A DNA stretch of 51,039 nucleotides from an uncultured Bacilli bacterium (lineage in GTDB: Bacteria > Bacillota_I > Bacilli_A > RFN20 > CAG-449): the NCBI GenBank assembly GCA_947595215.1, contig CANQEO010000008.1, forward strand, positions 1 to 51,039, written 5' to 3'. Shown here in pieces: positions 26,879-37,291 of this stretch (positions are counted from its first letter, which is position 1; each line of letters starts with the position of its first letter). Both the position numbers and the translations under genes were made by a program. The notes under the pieces were generated by a model, which saw only the letters and a program-made list of their open reading frames with translations, did not search any database and was not told where the DNA came from.

Positions 26879-29524
26879 TTAAATATAAGCTATATCTAAA
26901 GAAATATCATCTCCTGTATCTAAATCAGTAAAAGATCTAGAAGGATTATATTGCGAATAAATAATAAAATAAGTAACATCGTCTTCATAATATCCAGATA
27001 ATTGTGCATTGAAACCAGTATAATCATCATTATAATCTACGTCTAATACAAGAGAACTCGTCTTTCTTGGATCAATTACATAAAGATAGTTATCAAATTC
27101 ACTTGTAAGACTTATCCTATAATTTCCACTTACTGGTGGAGTCCAAGTTACTGCTTTTGCGTGATCAAGTACTAAATAAGAACCCCAACCAAAATTATGA
27201 TAGGTATTAATATTCATAATTCTTTCATATTTTTCCATATTATGTGCATCTGAACTTTGAACACCAGAAATTGGTGCAATAGCAAGTTTTACTTCGTTAG
27301 ATGAATTTCTAGAATATAAATCCACTTTTAATACGTAATCTTTGTTTGCATCCAATTTTTTATAAATTAATGCATTGAAATCGTAACCATCATCATCATC
27401 AGAGTCTATTATAGTAATTCTATCAGAATCATATAACCACATTCGTGTATCTGCTGTGCTAAATGTTTGAATCATTTTATATCCTGATTGTGCAAAATTA
27501 ATTGTAAAATACCATGCAGAGTCTGGAGCAATTATAAAACTCTTTTCATAATATCTAATATTATCCAAAAATATTGTTTCTGATGTCTTCTTTGGTTTTT
27601 CAAACTCGAAATATTCAGAATAATAATTTCCACTGGTGTAATTGTTTGTTTGCCTAGCAATTACGTAAACGTAATATGTATTGCCATTCGAAGAAATTAT
27701 TTTAACCCATTCATCTTTAGTTAAAGCATATTGACATTTATTTCCAGTAGAAATAATATTGCTTTTTTTGAAGATTTCGTTACCGTTAGAATCAACAAAA
27801 GCAAGATCAAAATTGTTATAAAAAAGATATTCACTTCCCATATAAGTCGACCAATTAAAAATTGGATAATCATCTAGACTATTATTTGAAATAGTTATAT
27901 CACTAATAGCAATAACATATTTAGATAAAAGCTTCCCTAATTCGTGTGGATTATAACCATAATTATATAATGCTTGGACAAATTGAGAAAAATAATGAGG
28001 CTTAGAAGCAACAGTAATAGTCCATAACTCTTTATCAGAGATAGAAAAAGAATCATATTCATCCTTTGTTGGCGAATAAAGCTTATACAATATGCTTGTA
28101 ATAGCAATCTCATCAGCGTCACCTAAATATTCATATGACACTCCATTTGTTTTCGCATCATAAGTATCTATATCATAATAAAAGTTTTGATATGTAGAAT
28201 ATCTTAAATCACCTACTGTATTTATCGTCTTAATATCTTCTGAGAAAGTACTTTGTGCAACTGTAGACCAAAAAGTAGGCCACCCTTCTCCCCATGCCAA
28301 TCTTAGTCCACGATCTTTGGCTTCATTTAAAGTGTATTTATTTGATCCGTCAGTATTTTTTTTATTATATTGATCATCAATTACATTGTGATTAATAATA
28401 TGCGTACCACCTGGATTAGCAGCAATACCAAAACATTTTTGAACATGATGACCATATTCATGTCCTATAACATCCCATGAGGCATAAGAAGTAGGAAATC
28501 CTTCAGCATTAGATTTAGAAGAAATAAACACATTATTTGCTCCGTCATAATAACAGCCTTTCTCTGGGTTTGATGGATAATTAAATGTACATTTAGTGAT
28601 AGGAGTACCTCCATTTAATTCTTCAATATAATTGGCATAATTAATACCCGCTTGCAGAAGATGCATTGCTTTTCCCATATCACCATCAGAAGTTGGATTA
28701 AATGTGTAAGAATAAACGAAATCACCACTACTTCCGCTAAATTCATTCGTTTTTTCGTAAATGCCATTATATGAAACACTTACTGATTCACCATCAGCAT
28801 AAATATGAACAGTTGGTTTTCCTGAACCAATGTACCAAATATCATTATAGCTTATGTTATAATAACCTGTTGAATTGGTATATGTAGTCGAACTCCACCA
28901 GCTTCCACTAATAGTAACTTTAACTCTTGCTCCAACTAATGGATGTGTTTTTCCGGAATCATCAGTCCATTTCAATGTTCCAGATACACTTCCAACTACA
29001 CCTATAGCTGTTGGTGAAATTATGGAATCATCAACATAACTAGGATTATCCTCAAAAGATATAATATTATAATCTAATTCTTTTGAAGCTTTTCTTTTTA
29101 CAACATCTAAAGATAAATTTGTTGTATAACATTTTCCATCGGAATCCTTGGAAAAATATAGATCATATATTATCTTCTCATTTTTTTCTGTCACAAATTT
29201 TAAATTTATTTCACTATCATTTTCTGTTGGTCTTATATTGATGTTTATACTATTATTATCTTCAATATTAGAACTAATCAATAGAGCTGAACCATTTGCA
29301 AAAACATTTTTAATTTTTTTAATACTAACAAACTGAAACGAAATAACATTATTAAAAGATTCTTGCTCAGAATTAGTACACATAATTATTGCTTCTTCAC
29401 TGAGTTCTTTACAAACATACGAATCAGGTGTTTTATTAGAAAAATGGTATTCTTTTGCGATATTATTAGTTGGTGACACCAAAAAAGTAGATAAAAATAG
29501 TAATGTCGCTAATTTAAAAAGCAT
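26879..29524 (-). CDS. Secreted zinc metalloprotease with CarboxypepD_reg-like and PPC-like domains
   Basis: Signal peptide; VIGHEYGHHVQ (HEXXH), downstream WGEGWPTFWS; SGTLKWTDDSGKTHPLVGARVKV domain. Confidence 0.8.
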   Translation of the reverse strand: MLFKLATLLFLSTFLVSPTNNIAKEYHFSNKTPDSYVCKELSEEAIIMCTNSEQESFNNVISFQFVSIKKIKNVFANGSALLISSNIEDNNSININIRPTENDSEINLKFVTEKNEKIIYDLYFSKDSDGKCYTTNLSLDVVKRKASKELDYNIISFEDNPSYVDDSIISPTAIGVVGSVSGTLKWTDDSGKTHPLVGARVKVTISGSWWSSTTYTNSTGYYNISYNDIWYIGSGKPTVHIYADGESVSVSYNGIYEKTNEFSGSSGDFVYSYTFNPTSDGDMGKAMHLLQAGINYANYIEELNGGTPITKCTFNYPSNPEKGCYYDGANNVFISSKSNAEGFPTSYASWDVIGHEYGHHVQKCFGIAANPGGTHIINHNVIDDQYNKKNTDGSNKYTLNEAKDRGLRLAWGEGWPTFWSTVAQSTFSEDIKTINTVGDLRYSTYQNFYYDIDTYDAKTNGVSYEYLGDADEIAITSILYKLYSPTKDEYDSFSISDKELWTITVASKPHYFSQFVQALYNYGYNPHELGKLLSKYVIAISDITISNNSLDDYPIFNWSTYMGSEYLFYNNFDLAFVDSNGNEIFKKSNIISTGNKCQYALTKDEWVKIISSNGNTYYVYVIARQTNNYTSGNYYSEYFEFEKPKKTSETIFLDNIRYYEKSFIIAPDSAWYFTINFAQSGYKMIQTFSTADTRMWLYDSDRITIIDSDDDDGYDFNALIYKKLDANKDYVLKVDLYSRNSSNEVKLAIAPISGVQSSDAHNMEKYERIMNINTYHNFGWGSYLVLDHAKAVTWTPPVSGNYRISLTSEFDNYLYVIDPRKTSSLVLDVDYNDDYTGFNAQLSGYYEDDVTYFIIYSQYNPSRSFTDLDTGDDISLDIAYI

Positions 29525-29539
29525 AATTGTCTCCCTCCT

Positions 29540-30145
29540 TTATTTAACATCTCTTTCATATATATAAAAGTTACAAGTCTCTTGTTGGATTTTAAAATAT
29601 AAAGTAGCCTCGTACATTACACATCCAATATTTTCAATAATTACTTCATTATTGTCAACTATGCCTATAGAATAGACAATAGCGCCAATTTCCATTGTGG
29701 CAATATCCATTTTATCGACTTTATCGACAAAAGAATAATTAAAATTAACACTATAATTATTTACATCTGAATCATCAAATATTTTGAAGTCATAATTACT
29801 GGATAAAAAGTCTTCAATAATATAGTACGAGCGATTAATCACTGTTCCACCGATATTGCGTATGTCTCTTAAGACTGCAAATGATCCGTACCCTAAATTT
29901 GTTCCAAATTTATTAGAATTCCAATCATTAGCAAAATATTCATAATGCCCTACTCTTACATTAATTTCAATATTATTTTTATTTTGCTTTTTTTCTGTTA
30001 GACAAGAAGTTCTAATCATAGGAAAGAATTCATCACCTCCTCCATTAATCCCAATTTCGATGTTCTCAGATTTTTCTCCATTATAAGCACAAGAAAAGAG
30101 TAAACATGAAACGATTCCAATTATTAATAGCCTACCTATTTTCAC
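29540..30145 (-). CDS. Lipoprotein adjacent to metalloprotease
   Basis: MKIGRLLIIGIVSCLLFSC lipobox. Confidence 0.7.
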   Translation of the reverse strand: MKIGRLLIIGIVSCLLFSCAYNGEKSENIEIGINGGGDEFFPMIRTSCLTEKKQNKNNIEINVRVGHYEYFANDWNSNKFGTNLGYGSFAVLRDIRNIGGTVINRSYYIIEDFLSSNYDFKIFDDSDVNNYSVNFNYSFVDKVDKMDIATMEIGAIVYSIGIVDNNEVIIENIGCVMYEATLYFKIQQETCNFYIYERDVK

Positions 30146-30221
30146 TATAATATCCTCCTCTTTATTTTGAATATTCTTTTTATTCTGATAAAAAATCTTA
30201 TGTCTTAATTGGTTTCGGCAT

Positions 30222-30319
30222 TTAATTCATATCAGCGGTTCTTATATAAGAATTAGCTTGCGGATTAGTGCAGGCACCTAAGCTCAAAAGTGCGAGTAAA
30301 GTATAGCCCTTTTCTTCAT
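30222..30319 (-). pseudogene. Frameshifted mini-lipoprotein
   Basis: AAAGGAGG, ATG AAG AAA... then shifted frame KGYTLLALLSLGACTNPQANSYIRTADMN*. Confidence 0.5.
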
Positions 30320-30454
30320 TTTTTCCCTCCTTTAAAAAATTTTTTGTTCATATTATATGTAAATGGAACATGATAAACGATATCCCCAAATTTGAATTTC
30401 ACTACAATATTCTCTTTTTCTAATTTTTAAGTTTAAAGTTTAATCAAGCTGTTT

Positions 30455-30952
30455 TTATTTACCGACTGGGTGTATACCAAAATACTCACATAAATATAGA
30501 TAATCCTCATAATACTTATAAGTGTTATCTAGTGAGTGGTTTAATTCATCTTCTTGAGGTGGAATAGAAACAATGAATAAACCACAATAATATTGATCTT
30601 CCTCGTCGTATGTTTCAAATATTTCTTTTAATATATTAATAGAACAATGAAGATTTTGAAGTTTTATAACTTCATCAATTGTTTTAAGCCGATTTGTTCC
30701 AGGAAGTAAACCGCCGAACCATTCGTTGTCATTACGCCATGCATACATTTCTAAGCCTTTAAAAAGCGAATCTTTCTTTCCAGTATCAATGTTGTAATAA
30801 ATTTCATATTTTGCATAATGAATGTTTTCGGTTTCTTTATTATTCATAGAATTAGATATATTATTATCGGAACATCCACATATACTCAAAATGCCTGTGG
30901 CAAGCATTACACATATTAGTTGTTTTTTCATATTTTCTTTTCCTCTCATCAC
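30455..30952 (-). CDS. Lipoprotein adjacent to serine protease
   Basis: MKKQLICVMLATGILSICGC lipobox. Confidence 0.7.
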   Translation of the reverse strand: MMRGKENMKKQLICVMLATGILSICGCSDNNISNSMNNKETENIHYAKYEIYYNIDTGKKDSLFKGLEMYAWRNDNEWFGGLLPGTNRLKTIDEVIKLQNLHCSINILKEIFETYDEEDQYYCGLFIVSIPPQEDELNHSLDNTYKYYEDYLYLCEYFGIHPVGK

Positions 30953-33210
30953 AACATTGATTGAATGTTAACCTGATAAAAACCATAAAATTCACTATAG
31001 TTAAGATAACCGTTATTACGATTACAAGTTTCTGGATCATATATAACTTGTCTTGAATTATCTAAATTAGTTACCTTTGTTCCACCAGGTTTATGTGACC
31101 AAGTGCCATCATAATTCTGTCTATACCAATGATAATCATTTCCAGGATCAACTACCAATGCGACTTTATAAAAACCAGGATCACATTGCTCATATTTACC
31201 AATTGGTTCAAATTTAAAATTATAATGATTAGCGTCAAGATTAACCATGCTTATCAGCACACTTTTTGAAAAATAATTGCTAGTATTTAAATAATTATGT
31301 CCTTCGCTTTGACCTGGTTGCATGAAGCCATGGTTTTTTGTATTTAATGAATAAGCATAACAATTATATGATGTAACATAAGAATCATTCCATTTTGATG
31401 GTTCATACTCAAGTTCGGAACCATTCAAAGGCATATACTTATCATATTTAGTCCAAAGAGTCATATTACCAATACATATTCTTCCTCTATTTGAATTATT
31501 AACAAAAAAGGAACCATAATACTCAGAATAGAAACGAAAAACGTAAATAGGTTGTTCAAAAGTAATAATATAAGTGGTTGGATTAGTTCTATCTGTTGGT
31601 AAATTATTAGAATCAGCAAGAATATCAAACTTGTTTGACCAACTTTCACCATTTTTTATTTGCAAATATGCTGAACCATTATCATTGGTTAAAATTTCTG
31701 TTGAAGGATGTCTCCAATATGTTAACTCAACTTCTATTTTATTAACAGGTACATTAAATGAATACTCAATAAAAGCCTCTTTTCTAGGAATTTCAGGTCT
31801 AATTGAAGACATTACAACATATTCTTTTTGAATATATCCAGTTCTATATCTTCTTGTTCTAAATGTCAAACCATTATCTAGAGTATGAGTGGAAAATTCC
31901 GTAGCTGTTGCATCATCAGTTGGATAAGCATCAGAGAATCCATAATCACTAGGTGTTATCTCGTATAGTAAGTCCCCTGTAACAAAACTATTTAAAAAGG
32001 CAAACATAAAACTATCAATTCGAATTCCGCCAGTATAGGAATTTCCAACAGTATAGGTATGAATACCACAAATATAATCGGCTCCATTTACATTAATTCT
32101 ATAGGGAGAACCACTTTGACCACCTTCAGTATCAAGTGTTGTTCTATAATACCACCCATTATCCTCAAATTGTGTCATTATTCCTATTGTTTCATACATA
32201 TATCCTTTTTTTGATCCTGGATATCCAAAACTAACTAAAGAATAGTCTTTTTCATAGAAATTAGAAATTTTTCCAAGATATCCTGTCTTATTTCCAATTT
32301 TCTCAGAAAGCTTACAACAACCCCAGTCTTTTTGAGTGTTTAGATAATATTCGTCCTCTAAATAAATTCGCTCCACTTCGATTGCACCATATGGATTACT
32401 GGAACCATTTCTTGCTGGATAATAATATATTGAATCAGGGAAACGAGGATTATTTAGATAATCTTCTTTTGAATCATCACCATTGCTAGTTGTTGTAACA
32501 TCACAATATAGATTATGCCCTGCAGTCACTAATAAATCTGGTCCTTCAAGAAATCCAGTGCCAATAAAGGTTAAAGATTCATATTTTCCTGTCTTTCTAT
32601 TTAGAACATTTTCGTATTTCATGACAATTTGTCCTGTTGCTCTATAAGGAAACAACTCTGTATTAGGCACTTTTGTTCTATTATCATCACCAATAATTCC
32701 TAATGTAGATATTCCAGAATCAAATAAATATTTTTTTTCAGTTGGATTATATTCATTTGTAAACAGAGAGATACTAGCATCTGAATTTACGATTGACTCT
32801 GGTTCTAGACAATCTATTGAATTATTTGAATTAAAAGGTTCAATATTAGTTTTTTGAACAGATAATTTATTAATATCATCATAAGCAAATTGTCTATATG
32901 AATAATCATTTTCGTTAAAGTTAAAAAAATCCATTGTCCCATCAAGCAAATTTTTAGTCATCATATTCCAATTATTAGATGTAGGATTTGCTAAAAGTCT
33001 TTTTGGATATTCATTATTTTTATTTGAAATCAATAACGAAGCATCATTGACTTCTTCGCCATCAACAAAATACGATTCATTTATTTTTTCCAAAATTGGT
33101 GCATTATCATTTAAATTTGTACCGCTATCACTCATATTATTTTTAGTCATATTAATAACAAAATTTGAACTTGTTATTAAAAATAATGAAATCAAAATTT
33201 TTTTAATCAT
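30949..33210 (-). CDS. Secreted V8/trypsin-like serine protease with additional Cys/His C-terminal domain
   Basis: LLVTAGHNLYC, KDWGCCKL, TEGGQSGSPYR triad; C-terminal YNCYAYSLN ... DYHWYRQNYDGTWSHKPG. Confidence 0.8.
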   Translation of the reverse strand: MIKKILISLFLITSSNFVINMTKNNMSDSGTNLNDNAPILEKINESYFVDGEEVNDASLLISNKNNEYPKRLLANPTSNNWNMMTKNLLDGTMDFFNFNENDYSYRQFAYDDINKLSVQKTNIEPFNSNNSIDCLEPESIVNSDASISLFTNEYNPTEKKYLFDSGISTLGIIGDDNRTKVPNTELFPYRATGQIVMKYENVLNRKTGKYESLTFIGTGFLEGPDLLVTAGHNLYCDVTTTSNGDDSKEDYLNNPRFPDSIYYYPARNGSSNPYGAIEVERIYLEDEYYLNTQKDWGCCKLSEKIGNKTGYLGKISNFYEKDYSLVSFGYPGSKKGYMYETIGIMTQFEDNGWYYRTTLDTEGGQSGSPYRINVNGADYICGIHTYTVGNSYTGGIRIDSFMFAFLNSFVTGDLLYEITPSDYGFSDAYPTDDATATEFSTHTLDNGLTFRTRRYRTGYIQKEYVVMSSIRPEIPRKEAFIEYSFNVPVNKIEVELTYWRHPSTEILTNDNGSAYLQIKNGESWSNKFDILADSNNLPTDRTNPTTYIITFEQPIYVFRFYSEYYGSFFVNNSNRGRICIGNMTLWTKYDKYMPLNGSELEYEPSKWNDSYVTSYNCYAYSLNTKNHGFMQPGQSEGHNYLNTSNYFSKSVLISMVNLDANHYNFKFEPIGKYEQCDPGFYKVALVVDPGNDYHWYRQNYDGTWSHKPGGTKVTNLDNSRQVIYDPETCNRNNGYLNYSEFYGFYQVNIQSML

Positions 33211-33223
33211 ATTAATTTTCCTC

Positions 33224-33781
33224 CTAAATTAAAGTTTCCATATTCATAAATAACATTGGCATATCTTCATAACTTGGTAATGTTATCGCAATAAATTTGG
33301 TTATAGCATAATCTTTAATAGAATAAATCGGAAATTTAGCATCACCATAAGCATAATAAAGGTTATTTTGTTCAAATAAACAATATTCAACGTTATGATT
33401 TTCTAAATAAAAATTTTCATAATCCTTTTGATTAATTAAATAAGCAATAATTTCATTTAATTCTATTTTTTTAATATTTACAAAGTTTCCTGATATATGT
33501 CCATATCTTGAATTTCTAAAAACAATTTCATTTGCACAAGTTGAAAACAAAAATGTATTATCATTTTTTTTATCAGACCCAACATCATTGGATTGATTAT
33601 TATTTTCCTTGTGCGAATTGGAATTGTCATTTAATAAAAATTGACTTTCATTACTATCTCCAATATTACTAGAATATATGGAATTATCACTTAATGAGTT
33701 ATTATTTCCATTACTATTGCAAGCCGAAAAAAGAAAAATCATTGATATAAATAACATAAATACTGATATTTTTTTATACAT
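33224..33781 (-). CDS. Lipoprotein adjacent to caspase-like protein
   Basis: MYKKISVFMLFISMIFLFSAC lipobox. Confidence 0.7.
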   Translation of the reverse strand: MYKKISVFMLFISMIFLFSACNSNGNNNSLSDNSIYSSNIGDSNESQFLLNDNSNSHKENNNQSNDVGSDKKNDNTFLFSTCANEIVFRNSRYGHISGNFVNIKKIELNEIIAYLINQKDYENFYLENHNVEYCLFEQNNLYYAYGDAKFPIYSIKDYAITKFIAITLPSYEDMPMLFMNMETLI

Positions 33782-33879
33782 TGTTAAAACCTCCTAAATT
33801 ATATTTTGTTTTTACTTGTTGATGTAATATCAATGTAATGACATATCTACCATATTAACTGAGCAAATTCAGTTAATAA

Positions 33880-35823
33880 TTATAAAAATGATTTTAAAAT
33901 AATTTCTTCCAAAATCTCTTTGTATGTATCAGCATCATAAAACTTTTCTTCTAATGAATCATAATTTTCATAATGAGTGATGTATTGAACACGTTTTATG
34001 TTCTTTTGTTTTTGATCTAAATTTAATACAAATGAATTTTCTAAAGTAATTTCAGAATTAGAAGGTAAAGAAAATTTCTTTGATTCTATAGGATTTACAG
34101 CAATTTTCATAGACGATTCACTATCTACATTTGCCAAATGCTTAAAAACAGCTTGAGTAGAATTATTAAGTATATAAAATTCATTTGTGATTTTATCATC
34201 TATCTTTTTTAAATAAAATGTTGCATTTTCAAAAGGGGTGCTCTTAATTACTTCATTCTTGTTAACAAATTCTTCTAATTCATCTATAGAACTTAATTCA
34301 AGAGTATCGAACAAATTAAAATCGAGTAAATTATGTGCTGAATTTAACTTAAATATTGATGCACTTTTAGAGTATAGTTGAGGAGAAACAATTGTATCAT
34401 CTCCCCATCCAAAAATATTCTTCCACCAGTAACTAGATTTTACATGGTTTATGGCACTACTAACTGAGTCAGACACACTTTTTCCATTTGCAATTTCACT
34501 CCATAATTTGTCAGTAAATGTTTTGGATGTATTGTCATATGTCAATCCTGGAAAACCCAAAGAATTTTGAACATTTTTGTATAAAACGCTATATTCAGCA
34601 ACATTACCAGATTTTCCACCATAACAAATTGCCCAAACAGCTAACTTTACATTTGACATGTTAGGTAAATCTCTTCCATAAAAAATGCTATAAGGCGATA
34701 ATAATACTCCTCCACCCTTTGAACCATGCGAAGATATCATATAATAATCATTATTAAATTTTGAGTTTCCATTAAAATCAATTACATTCATATTCGTAAA
34801 CGATTCATTAGTTAAGTTTTTTACAAAATATCCTGCATCTTTTAAGTTGCTAGATGGCGATATTGAATCTGATCTAGTATCAATATCATTTTCTTCAACA
34901 TAAGTATTCATGTAAATAATTTTTTCAGGTCGTAAGGATAGAAATACTTTTCCCAATACTGAATCATTATAACCTCGTACTTTTACATAGTAATCTTGTT
35001 TTGAAGATAAATTTAATACAATTTTAGAAAAATCCCCCTCTCCGCCATCATCATTCGAACTTAAAATATTACCTTCTTTATTAAATAAAGTTAAATATGT
35101 ATCAACATTACTATTATATAAACTTGTTTCTATAACATATTTCCCATCTCTAGGCACTCTAATATTGAAAATAGCTTCATTTTTTCCGTTTATATATACT
35201 TCATTATTCGAATTTATACCTAGTGAATCAGTTTTTTGTAAATACCAATCATAACATTTTATTGATGAATTATCCAAAGATTTTTGTACAATTTTAGTGC
35301 TATCGGCAACAGAAAAATTATCTGTTGTCAAATATTTTGAAAATCCACTGATTGCTGTAGAAATACGATATGAATTTGCTACGCTTCCTTCCGTAAAATA
35401 AAATTTATCTGCTTTATAAGATCCACTATAATCAGTTTTTGTTTGTATTTGTAGTTTTTTATTTTCACTATCACTTTTATCCTCAATTCTTAAGACCTTT
35501 GTTTCGTCCTCAACAGGACTTAAACTATATGTTTGCTTTCCATTAATTATAAATTCTTTATTAAGAACAAATCGTTGATTTCCCCATCCTAAACTAGAGT
35601 ATAAAATCATCTCTGTATTATCTGAATAATTACCATTTGGTACATCTAAAACCTTACTATCGTAAAGTGCATTTCTTATAAAGTACACTGCTCCATCTTC
35701 TAATTCGTCAACATATTCCCATGTTTCTGCCATTGGATTAACAGATGATAAATTATCTCCTTTAAAAGTTCCTACCGAACCTGATAATAAAATTGTAGTT
35801 GCAAAAAATAATTCACTTAACAT
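33880..35823 (-). CDS. Secreted caspase/gingipain-like protein with beta-trefoil and PPC-like domains
   Basis: Ricin-like N-terminus; DYYMISSHGSKGGG ... VKLAVWAICYGGKSG His/Cys dyad. Confidence 0.6.
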   Translation of the reverse strand: MLSELFFATTILLSGSVGTFKGDNLSSVNPMAETWEYVDELEDGAVYFIRNALYDSKVLDVPNGNYSDNTEMILYSSLGWGNQRFVLNKEFIINGKQTYSLSPVEDETKVLRIEDKSDSENKKLQIQTKTDYSGSYKADKFYFTEGSVANSYRISTAISGFSKYLTTDNFSVADSTKIVQKSLDNSSIKCYDWYLQKTDSLGINSNNEVYINGKNEAIFNIRVPRDGKYVIETSLYNSNVDTYLTLFNKEGNILSSNDDGGEGDFSKIVLNLSSKQDYYVKVRGYNDSVLGKVFLSLRPEKIIYMNTYVEENDIDTRSDSISPSSNLKDAGYFVKNLTNESFTNMNVIDFNGNSKFNNDYYMISSHGSKGGGVLLSPYSIFYGRDLPNMSNVKLAVWAICYGGKSGNVAEYSVLYKNVQNSLGFPGLTYDNTSKTFTDKLWSEIANGKSVSDSVSSAINHVKSSYWWKNIFGWGDDTIVSPQLYSKSASIFKLNSAHNLLDFNLFDTLELSSIDELEEFVNKNEVIKSTPFENATFYLKKIDDKITNEFYILNNSTQAVFKHLANVDSESSMKIAVNPIESKKFSLPSNSEITLENSFVLNLDQKQKNIKRVQYITHYENYDSLEEKFYDADTYKEILEEIILKSFL

Positions 35824-35854
35824 TTAACATTTTTTTACCTCCTTTTTTTGCTAC

Positions 35855-36487
35855 TTACATGAATTTTGGTAGAATTCCAATCGGATGCTTTGTTCCAAGT
35901 ACAAATGTCAAAATCACAAAAACCAATGAAACAATAAATAAAATAGTAGTAACAAATATTAAAATATTTTTTATTCTTTTTCTTTTTAAGCTAAAAGATA
36001 AAATAGCTGAAATAATTAATATCAAATTTGTCAATGGTGAGACAAATAACAACCATGAATCTTCGGGTAAAATACAATCTAAAACTGAATAATGAAAAAC
36101 ATTAAAATCTTTCTCGCTACCTGTATAATTGTTTCCTAAATAGCCATATCCGGTAATGGAAAATACCTTTAAACAATATAGTATTGGCATAACAATTGAA
36201 TAAACTATAATCAATGTTAACAATGATATTCGCAATACTTTCCTTATTTTTCTTTCTAAGTTTACTTGGTAAACTATTATTTCTGTTTTTTCATCTTCAT
36301 TCAATAGATCGCTCATAGGAACGTTAAAAAAATCGGATATTTTATTAAGATTATCAATGGTGGGATAAATATCGCCATATTCCCATCTTGCGACCAGTGA
36401 CCGACTGACATAAAGTCGATCTGCCAGTTCAACTTGTGTTAAATCATGCTCTTTTCTTAATGCTTTTAACTTTTCATTAAACTTCAT
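35855..36487 (-). CDS. XRE-family regulator with C-terminal TM helices
   Basis: LRKEHDLTQVELADRLYVSRSLVARWEYGDIYPTIDNL; several hydrophobic helices; likely start MKFNEK. Confidence 0.8.
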   Translation of the reverse strand: MKFNEKLKALRKEHDLTQVELADRLYVSRSLVARWEYGDIYPTIDNLNKISDFFNVPMSDLLNEDEKTEIIVYQVNLERKIRKVLRISLLTLIIVYSIVMPILYCLKVFSITGYGYLGNNYTGSEKDFNVFHYSVLDCILPEDSWLLFVSPLTNLILIISAILSFSLKRKRIKNILIFVTTILFIVSLVFVILTFVLGTKHPIGILPKFM

Positions 36488-36535
36488 TTTTATATCACCT
36501 TCCAATCTCAATTTTATATCACCTTCCAATCTCAA
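36488..36535. repeat. Perfect 24-bp tandem duplication in the regulator leader
   Basis: TTTTATATCACCTTCCAATCTCAA x2; each contains GGAAGGTGAT on minus. Confidence 0.9.
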
Positions 36536-36876
36536 TCAAATTATAATTTATATATGTTCAATTCGAATGTTAATTTTTCAAATAAAATGTTAATTTTTTT
36601 TAACAATTAAAAAAATTTGTTAAATAAACATGATTAGACACTTTTTATATATTTTTAAACAATAAAATTCTTTATATCATTCAAATATAAAGTTTTAAAA
36701 AATTATATTTATATTCCTTTATATAAATTTTTTTTATTATTGATGAATAAGTTATTTATACAATTATAAAATGTTTTTATTGATCATTAATTTAATTTAG
36801 AAATTAATATGGCTTTGTAGTAAGAATTTTTATTATTTTACTATAATAAAATTTAGTCGGCAAAATCGGTGAAAAG

Positions 36877-37291
36877 TTAATTTAAAATTTCTTTTTTTAT
36901 TTCAATAATATCGTTAAATTTAATCTTTGTTTTATCATTAAAATAAATTGTTCTTTCTACAGAATCAATTCGATGAATGACTCCTGTATATGTCTTATAT
37001 GTTCCGCCATCTTTTGTTGAATCTTTAATAAAATACACAAACGTAATTTCATCTTTGAATTTTGTATCATTTAAATAATTTAACTTCAATCTAATTAAAT
37101 CTTTTTCTTCTTCAGACAATTCGACCTTTTTTGATGTTTCTCGACCAGTTTCGAATATATCTTCTTCGTATCCACTCAAAGCAGAAAAAGGAACAAATTG
37201 AGCACAACGATCATGCAGACTCATTTTCTTTCGATTAGGTAAAAAATGTCTTGCATATTTATTATTTCATCGTATTTATTTGTCATGCCTT
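36877..37291 (-). pseudogene. YolD-like gene interrupted by a frameshift
   Basis: MTNKYDEIINMQDIF then out-of-frame LPNRKKMSLHDRCAQFVPFSALSGYEEDI; break at T6 tract. Confidence 0.6.
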
